A program made the translations under genes and the position numbers. The notes under the pieces were generated by a model. It saw only the letters and a program-made list of their open reading frames with translations. It made no database searches and was not told where the DNA came from. A stretch of DNA of 64,000 nt from Borrelia hermsii DAH (GTDB taxonomy: Bacteria > Spirochaetota > Spirochaetia > Borreliales > Borreliaceae), in NCBI RefSeq assembly GCF_023035675.1, contig NZ_CP073142.1, forward strand, positions 1-64,000, read 5' to 3'. Below are positions 59,426 through 64,000 of the stretch, piece after piece; within the stretch, counting starts at the first letter, position 1, and each line of letters begins with the position of its first letter.

Positions 59426-59817
59426 TAATCTCCCTTCTGTCTTTATTTCCTCTTACATAACATAAAATACACACTATAGAAAGCATTTACATACTACTAT
59501 CTACATTAGATAGAACATCTATGCTATATAAGAAACAATATATATTTATACTAAATATAATAACATAATATTATTAATAATAATAATCAATATCGTATTA
59601 ATATATTTATGTATTATGCTATCTTGCTCTAACTTGATCTAATGCCTGTGCATGCCTTTTTATCAATCTAACAATATAATAAATACGATCAATAAATACA
59701 AAATATCCAAATTAAACTACAGGGTAAAAAACAATATGATATATTTCTTTGCTAACTAATCAAATATTAAATCTAAATATTAAATTTAATATTTAATCTC
59801 AAAAGGCACAAAATACT

Positions 59818-59858
59818 CCACCTATAATTTAGCAGCTTTGAAACTAAATTATAGGTGG
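59818..59858. repeat. Perfect 15-bp inverted repeat
   Basis: CCACCTATAATTTAG / CTAAATTATAGGTGG with an 11-nt loop. No T-run follows on the plus strand and only a weak one on the minus. Confidence 0.6.
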
Positions 59859-60009
59859 GGACGGATTTGCTCCAATGCCATGCTACAACACATAGATAAA
59901 TACAATAATGAAAAGACATTATCTCTCCAGCAACTTGCACAATGTTTGTGGCAATAAAATATAAATCTAAAATAAGTAATGTGAAATGAACTTGTGGCAA
60001 CTGCTCATT

Positions 60010-60215
60010 ATGCATGATAAAAATATAAATGCAACGCTTAATTTAAGGATTATTAACCATAGAATAAGAAAAAAAACTAAGATAAAACGACCTGAAGTTA
60101 AGCCTGTGGATCACGTTCTAGTGGATTTGGCGTTCTTAGAACTTAAAATCTATATGGGATTACAAGAAACTAATTCTATCAAAAGACCATAGAAGTAGTA
60201 GCTCACTTGCCATAG
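60010..60215 (+). pseudogene. C-terminal remnant shared with 42577-42712
   Basis: Plus-strand frames read HDKNINATLNLRIINHRIRK, KRPEVKPVDHVLVDLAFLEL and, after a shift, TIEVVAHLP before TAG. DNA resembles the minus-strand copy at 42.6 kb over about 115 bases (CCTGAAGTTAAG-TGTGGATCA, GCGTTCTTAGA). No start or ribosome-binding site. Confidence 0.45.
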
Positions 60216-60299
60216 CTAATATAGTATAAACTTCAAACTTTACATATCAGATACCAGATGAATAAAACATTTACCCGCAAGTAATATTTATGCGGCTTG

Positions 60300-60327
60300 C
60301 AAAAAATAGGGCCCACAACTGGCCCTA
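60300..60327 (-). terminator. Intrinsic terminator of the 60342 gene
   Basis: On the minus strand AGGGCC-agttgtg-GGCCCT followed by ATTTTTTG. Confidence 0.7.
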
Positions 60328-60341
60328 ACTAAACTCTATCT

Positions 60342-61235
60342 TTAATGGGCATTAACGGCTTTCCGTATTGCTATCTTTAATGACATCATAGCTAAAATTC
60401 CAATCTGGATCTCTGTTTTATGCTCAACAATCCCATTAAGCTTGTCTGTCACAAATTTAGCATCGGTACTTGCTGCTGCTAATATTATTTGCTCTTTAAG
60501 TTTACTTATCACGCTTTCTCTTGTTGAAATGAATTGCTCCAAATTAGCATAAACGTTAAGCATAGCATTCATACCCTTACTTTTAATTTTGGCTAAACCG
60601 TCCTCATCCAAGATCTCACTTAAGACTTGTTCGGTAAATTCCGTAATTTCACGGCAATCCCTAAACAACTTATAAAGAACAAAATTATATGTATTCTTAT
60701 CAGGATCAACTAACAAATCTAATATATTATCTAATGCCTCAAGAGCCTTAACGTCGTGTCCTAAGGCAGCAAAAACCTCATCCTTTTTATAAGGATCCTC
60801 AAATACTGGTGAGACTATATCATAAAGAATACCATATAAATACTTCTCTTCGGCAAATGCATCATGTTCCCCACTAAGCTTAGCCTCGTACTTAACTACT
60901 CTATCTGACAATAGCTTGTAAGCTTGCTCTGCTGTCTCTATCTTAACAATTTTTACGTCATCTTCCGGGGAAGGGGGCTCCCTATTAACTATCCCTTGAA
61001 CATCATCTCCTTTCTCCCCCTTTGTAAGAGATGGTACTGGTGGTGGCAGATGAACATTCCTTCGGGGTGGTGTAACCACTCTGCTCCTTGAACGTGGCTG
61101 GACCACTTCTAATTGAGCCGCATCTCTTTTTTTACCCGGCTGATTATCCACTTCTTGTTTACAAGACAAAATACTTAATACACATAACATATACAATACG
61201 CATAATGTAAATAACAAAACACCGATTCTTTTCAT
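60342..61235 (-). CDS. Surface lipoprotein, Pro/Arg linker
   Basis: 297 residues, Cys25 (LSILSCKQE). The ATG at 61235 lies behind AAAAAGGAGAATTA; the upstream ATG in the same frame has no site. The linker has a Pro/Arg stretch (RSRSRVVTPPRRNVHLPPPV) and an acidic part. Core: AYKLLSDRVVKYEAKLSGEH, DEVFAALGHDVKALEALDNI, DCREITEFTEQVLSEILDED, FISTRESVISKLKEQIILAA. It forms a trio with the next two genes, recognisable by D-x-x-A-A-L-G-x-D-V. Confidence 0.55.
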   Translation of the reverse strand: MKRIGVLLFTLCVLYMLCVLSILSCKQEVDNQPGKKRDAAQLEVVQPRSRSRVVTPPRRNVHLPPPVPSLTKGEKGDDVQGIVNREPPSPEDDVKIVKIETAEQAYKLLSDRVVKYEAKLSGEHDAFAEEKYLYGILYDIVSPVFEDPYKKDEVFAALGHDVKALEALDNILDLLVDPDKNTYNFVLYKLFRDCREITEFTEQVLSEILDEDGLAKIKSKGMNAMLNVYANLEQFISTRESVISKLKEQIILAAASTDAKFVTDKLNGIVEHKTEIQIGILAMMSLKIAIRKAVNAH

Positions 61236-61602
61236 GTAATTCTCCTTTTTTACCATACAGCAATGCCATATAGTTAATACGTTTTATATTAATCAATATA
61301 GAGCATAATCACAGTTGTACAATAAATTTAACGTTTAACAATTTAAATATTTATAGATTCTAAAAATTAATATAGACAACAATATAAGCCTAAAAAATAA
61401 ACAATAAATCCTTTTTAATATATATTTAACATAATTAATTGTTATTTAAAAAAATTGCATATCTTTGCATTTAAAACAAAGTATCAATATTATTAATTAA
61501 ATTTAATTACCCAGATCCCAATGCACCTCTTCTGCTTAATTAGATTAAAGGGACATTAAAAAAGAGAACAAGAGGAAAGGAACTAAGCCCCATTCAAATA
61601 AA
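61236..61602. other. Intergenic region
   Basis: AT-rich, with no gene, strong hairpin or remnant recognised. Confidence 0.4.
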
Positions 61603-62526
61603 CTACTTAACTAAATATGCTATGCGAGCTACCATTCCTATAATAGAGTAAGATGCACGCTGAATCTCTCTATCAGAACCGCTCTTTAACCCAATAGTTT
61701 TCTTAAGCCCATCTAACATATCTCCCTTATCTTTTAATGATAATGATGTTATTTGGTCTTGAATTATCTTTACTACCCTGTCTCTCTCTTGCATAAATTT
61801 TTCTAAAAAAGCATTAATTGCAATAATATCCTCTACACTCTTGCTAGTCTTAATTCGCTCAAGGTTAGTACTACTTAAATGAGTATTGACAAGTTTTCTG
61901 GTGTAATCTGAAATATTTAATAAGAGATTAAATAGATGGGCGGCAACTTTTGTATCGCCATAGGTATACAAAACAGGCTCTTTTAAATCTAAGTTATTAA
62001 GTATCCTTTCCAAACTTACAATAACTGCCACATCACTTCCCAAGGCAGCATAAATGTCTGCCTGTTGCTCTGGAGCAGTAAAGATCGGGGATATCTTTTT
62101 GAAGGGAATACTTAATGAATAATACCTTGGATCAAATTGATTACGCTCATTTACAAGTTTCGACTTATACTTTGTTACTCTAGCCTCAAATTCAGCACAA
62201 ACCTCTCGTGCTGTTTTTCTTGGCACTTGTAATCTCTCGTCTACATCAACCTCTAAGCGCGACTCATCCTTCTTGCCTTGAACTCTCTCATCTTTAACCT
62301 TTTTGTCCATACCCGAAGGTTTCACCGCATCCCCACTCCTTAAATGAACTTTTGACTTATCTACAACTGAAGGTTTTTTATTCTCTATATCTGCTTGGCT
62401 TAAGCTTAAGTTACCTTCTGATTGATGCGCAATTGGAAGCTCCGTAACAATTCCGTCTGTCAACTCACCCTGCTTACAGAACATCATACCAAAGGCACAT
62501 AAAAATGTTATACCCAACTTTCGCAT
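61603..62526 (-). CDS. Surface lipoprotein, charged linker
   Basis: 307 residues, Cys17 (FGMMFCKQG; Phe at -1 is unusual for a lipobox). ATG behind AAAAGGAGAGATATTT. The linker of about 90 residues is Lys/Asp/Glu/Arg-rich (KVKDERVQGKKDESRLEVDV). Core: YYSLSIPFKKISPIFTAPEQ, ADIYAALGSDVAVIVSLERI, LSSTNLERIKTSKSVEDIIA, FLEKFMQERDRVVKIIQDQI. The core is plainly paralogous to the 62810 gene, while the linkers are unrelated. Confidence 0.55.
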   Translation of the reverse strand: MRKLGITFLCAFGMMFCKQGELTDGIVTELPIAHQSEGNLSLSQADIENKKPSVVDKSKVHLRSGDAVKPSGMDKKVKDERVQGKKDESRLEVDVDERLQVPRKTAREVCAEFEARVTKYKSKLVNERNQFDPRYYSLSIPFKKISPIFTAPEQQADIYAALGSDVAVIVSLERILNNLDLKEPVLYTYGDTKVAAHLFNLLLNISDYTRKLVNTHLSSTNLERIKTSKSVEDIIAINAFLEKFMQERDRVVKIIQDQITSLSLKDKGDMLDGLKKTIGLKSGSDREIQRASYSIIGMVARIAYLVK

Positions 62527-62756
62527 AAATATCTCTCCTTTTTTAAAACATTTACATAATTTAATATTTAGTATCCAATGTAACGCAATATAATGATATT
62601 TACATGATATTTACCGAATGATTTATGTAAAAATATAAAAAAATTTAATTTTTCACTTAGGACAAAAAATGTGAGAAAAAATAGTACACAATAAAATCAA
62701 AATATAATATAGACAAAATAATACAGACAAATAAAATATCAATTACTATGAATAAA

Positions 62757-62790
62757 AAAATGAGAGTTAAAAATTAACTCTCACACATTT
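62757..62790 (-). terminator. Intrinsic terminator of the 62810 gene
   Basis: TGAGAGTTAA-AAA-TTAACTCTCA, a perfect 10-bp stem. On the minus strand it is followed by TTTTTTTATT. Confidence 0.75.
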
Positions 62791-62809
62791 AACTAATAAA
62801 CTAATTAAT

Positions 62810-63709
62810 TTACTGAACTAATTTCTTCATTTGATCCCCCAGGTCCACAATCAAATAAGATACGCTCTGAATTTCTTTGCTAGCATTATCCCCTAAGCCA
62901 ACAGTTCTCCTCAGTCCCTCTAACATATCTTCCTTATCTTTTGATGCTAATAATGTTATTTGGTCTTGAATTGTCTTTACCGCTCTATCTTTCTCGATAA
63001 CAAATCTTTCTAAAAGAGCATTAATTGCAATAACATCCCCTACACTCTTGCCAGCCTTAATTCGCTCGAGGTTTGAAGTGCTTAAATAAGTATCCATAAA
63101 TCTTCTGGTGTAATGGCCAACCTGCCATACTAGCATTAATAAGTTATTAGCAAGTTTTACATCAACATTACGTGAAGAATCGGAATCTTTTTGTAAGTCT
63201 AACTTCTTTAGTAATACTTCCAAACTTCTAATAACTTCAACGTCATGACCTAAGGCATCATAAATATCTGACTGTTGATCTAGAGAAGTAAATCTCAAGT
63301 CTACATCCTTGAAAGGCACATGTAATGAATGATGGTTTGGATCAAATTGAATACGTTCACTTACAAAGTCTGATCTATGTCTAGCCACGCTCCCTGAAAG
63401 TTTAATATAATTCTCTTCTACTACTGACTCTTCTACTGGTTTTTCTGGGTCTTTTTTTGGAAGGTTTTTTGGGTCATCGCTTTTTGGACCTTTTTCTAAA
63501 ACCCTTGGGATATCTTTTACAATACGCTTTAGCTCACTATTCTGGACTTCAGCTTCCCCTTTTACTTCACTTGGCACCAAATAAGTTCTTATAATACTCC
63601 TCAACTGTCCTGCAGCTTCACTCTGATTGAAAGCTACTAAATCATCTTGTCTACAAGACATAGCACTTAAGAAACACAGCACATAAAATCCCATACTAAA
63701 TCTTTTCAT
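62810..63709 (-). CDS. Surface lipoprotein, PKKDPEKP linker
   Basis: 299 residues, Cys19 (LSAMSCRQD). The ATG at 63709 follows AGGAGAGATAT; about 30 in-frame codons upstream lack a site. The linker has a Pro/Lys/Asp segment (SDDPKNLPKKDPEKPVEESV). Core: HHSLHVPFKDVDLRFTSLDQ, SDIYDALGHDVEVIRSLEVL, LSTSNLERIKAGKSVGDVIA, LLERFVIEKDRAVKTIQDQI, LASKDKEDMLEGLRRTVGLG. It ends in a strong terminator. Confidence 0.55.
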   Translation of the reverse strand: MKRFSMGFYVLCFLSAMSCRQDDLVAFNQSEAAGQLRSIIRTYLVPSEVKGEAEVQNSELKRIVKDIPRVLEKGPKSDDPKNLPKKDPEKPVEESVVEENYIKLSGSVARHRSDFVSERIQFDPNHHSLHVPFKDVDLRFTSLDQQSDIYDALGHDVEVIRSLEVLLKKLDLQKDSDSSRNVDVKLANNLLMLVWQVGHYTRRFMDTYLSTSNLERIKAGKSVGDVIAINALLERFVIEKDRAVKTIQDQITLLASKDKEDMLEGLRRTVGLGDNASKEIQSVSYLIVDLGDQMKKLVQ

Positions 63710-63875
63710 ATATCTCTCCTCTTTAAAATTACACGTCATATAATAATGACTATTATATGACATATAATAACATAACAACCTTAATATTACGCAAAACAAA
63801 CATCCACAATGCTTATCTCATGCCAAATTACAATAAAATCTTGAATTATTTGTCTAAAATCAACAATATAAATTG

Positions 63876-64000
63876 TTATATCTCTTTGCAGGAGTTGCTC
63901 TTCATATCAATAGTTTTAGTAAGTTCCTCAAAAGCATTCTCTTCCTTACTTCAAGCTAATATATGCCTTAGTTTTAAATTGCACTCTCTACTTATACCTC
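63876..64000 (-). pseudogene. C-terminal remnant of a paralogue of the 62810 gene
   Basis: The minus strand reads SKEENAFEELTKTIDMKSNS then CKEI before TAA at 63876, aligning with SKDKEDMLEGLRRTVGLGDN-ASKEI of the 62810 gene. An in-frame stop lies just upstream, and the fragment runs off the window edge. Confidence 0.45.

Larger units (their letters stand above)
59426..60341. other. Intergenic region with hairpin and inverted gene remnant
   Basis: Carries a 15-bp hairpin (59818-59858), the plus-strand remnant 60010-60215 and the terminator at 60300-60327. AT-rich elsewhere; it should hold the promoter of the collagen-like operon. Confidence 0.45.

Noticed and set aside
59986..60192. Independent 68-residue plus-strand gene
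   Set aside because: No ribosome-binding site, and its sequence parallels the decayed copy at 42.6 kb, so it is treated as a remnant.
1..64000. tRNA, rRNA, insertion sequences, partition genes or plasmid telomere
   Set aside because: I found no cloverleaf-like or rRNA-like sequence, no transposase frame, no ParA/ParB-type frame and no terminal hairpin sequence; the window appears internal to a larger plasmid.

Overview
The window is AT-rich, packed with short surface-lipoprotein genes, and holds no chromosomal housekeeping genes, rRNA or tRNA. Nearly every intact gene begins with a short basic N-terminus, a hydrophobic segment and a relaxed spirochaetal lipobox ending in Cys at about residue 17-28. 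A BBK32-type fibronectin/C1r-binding lipoprotein, BTA121-type repeat lipoproteins, a Bdr fragment and very large PFam54 (CspA/BBA64-type) arrays together point to a large linear plasmid of a relapsing-fever-group Borrelia. The species cannot be told from the sequence alone.

Layout. (1) 1-3.1 kb is a graveyard of decayed lipoprotein genes on both strands. (2) 3.5-5.3 kb, plus strand, holds an Fbp/BBK32 orthologue and a small BTA121-like lipoprotein. (3) 5.5-9.0 kb, minus strand, holds three BTA121 two-domain lipoproteins. (4) 9.0-11.2 kb is mostly non-coding, with a decayed helical lipoprotein gene and a truncated Bdr gene. (5) 11.5-41.3 kb, plus strand, is a tandem array of 26 PFam54-type lipoprotein genes, one of them truncated. 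Most start with TTG, sit behind a near-identical TTGATA...TATAAT promoter and end in a strong intrinsic terminator, so each is largely its own transcription unit. (6) 41.5-63.8 kb, minus strand, is a facing array of 15 intact lipoprotein genes, three frameshifted genes and several shorter remnants. They share a core resembling a distant PFam54 helical fold but carry very different N-terminal stalks: collagen-like Gly-X-Y runs, a 26-copy hexapeptide, a nonapeptide repeat, or Pro/charged linkers.

How it works together (inference). The locus looks like an antigen and complement-evasion repertoire: a conserved helical binding core is displayed on interchangeable spacers, and the copies are diversified by duplication, segmental gene conversion and decay. 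Fbp would block the classical complement pathway at C1r, and PFam54 relatives in other Borrelia bind factor H, C7, C9 or plasminogen. None of these activities can be assigned to an individual gene here.

The most unusual non-coding signal is a repeated element in the minus-strand array: a promoter, a conserved 20-nt segment and a hairpin with a compensatory base change followed by a U-run. It looks like a small multicopy RNA family (about 47.3 and 50.1 kb, with degenerate relatives at 42.5, 45.3 and 46.8 kb).
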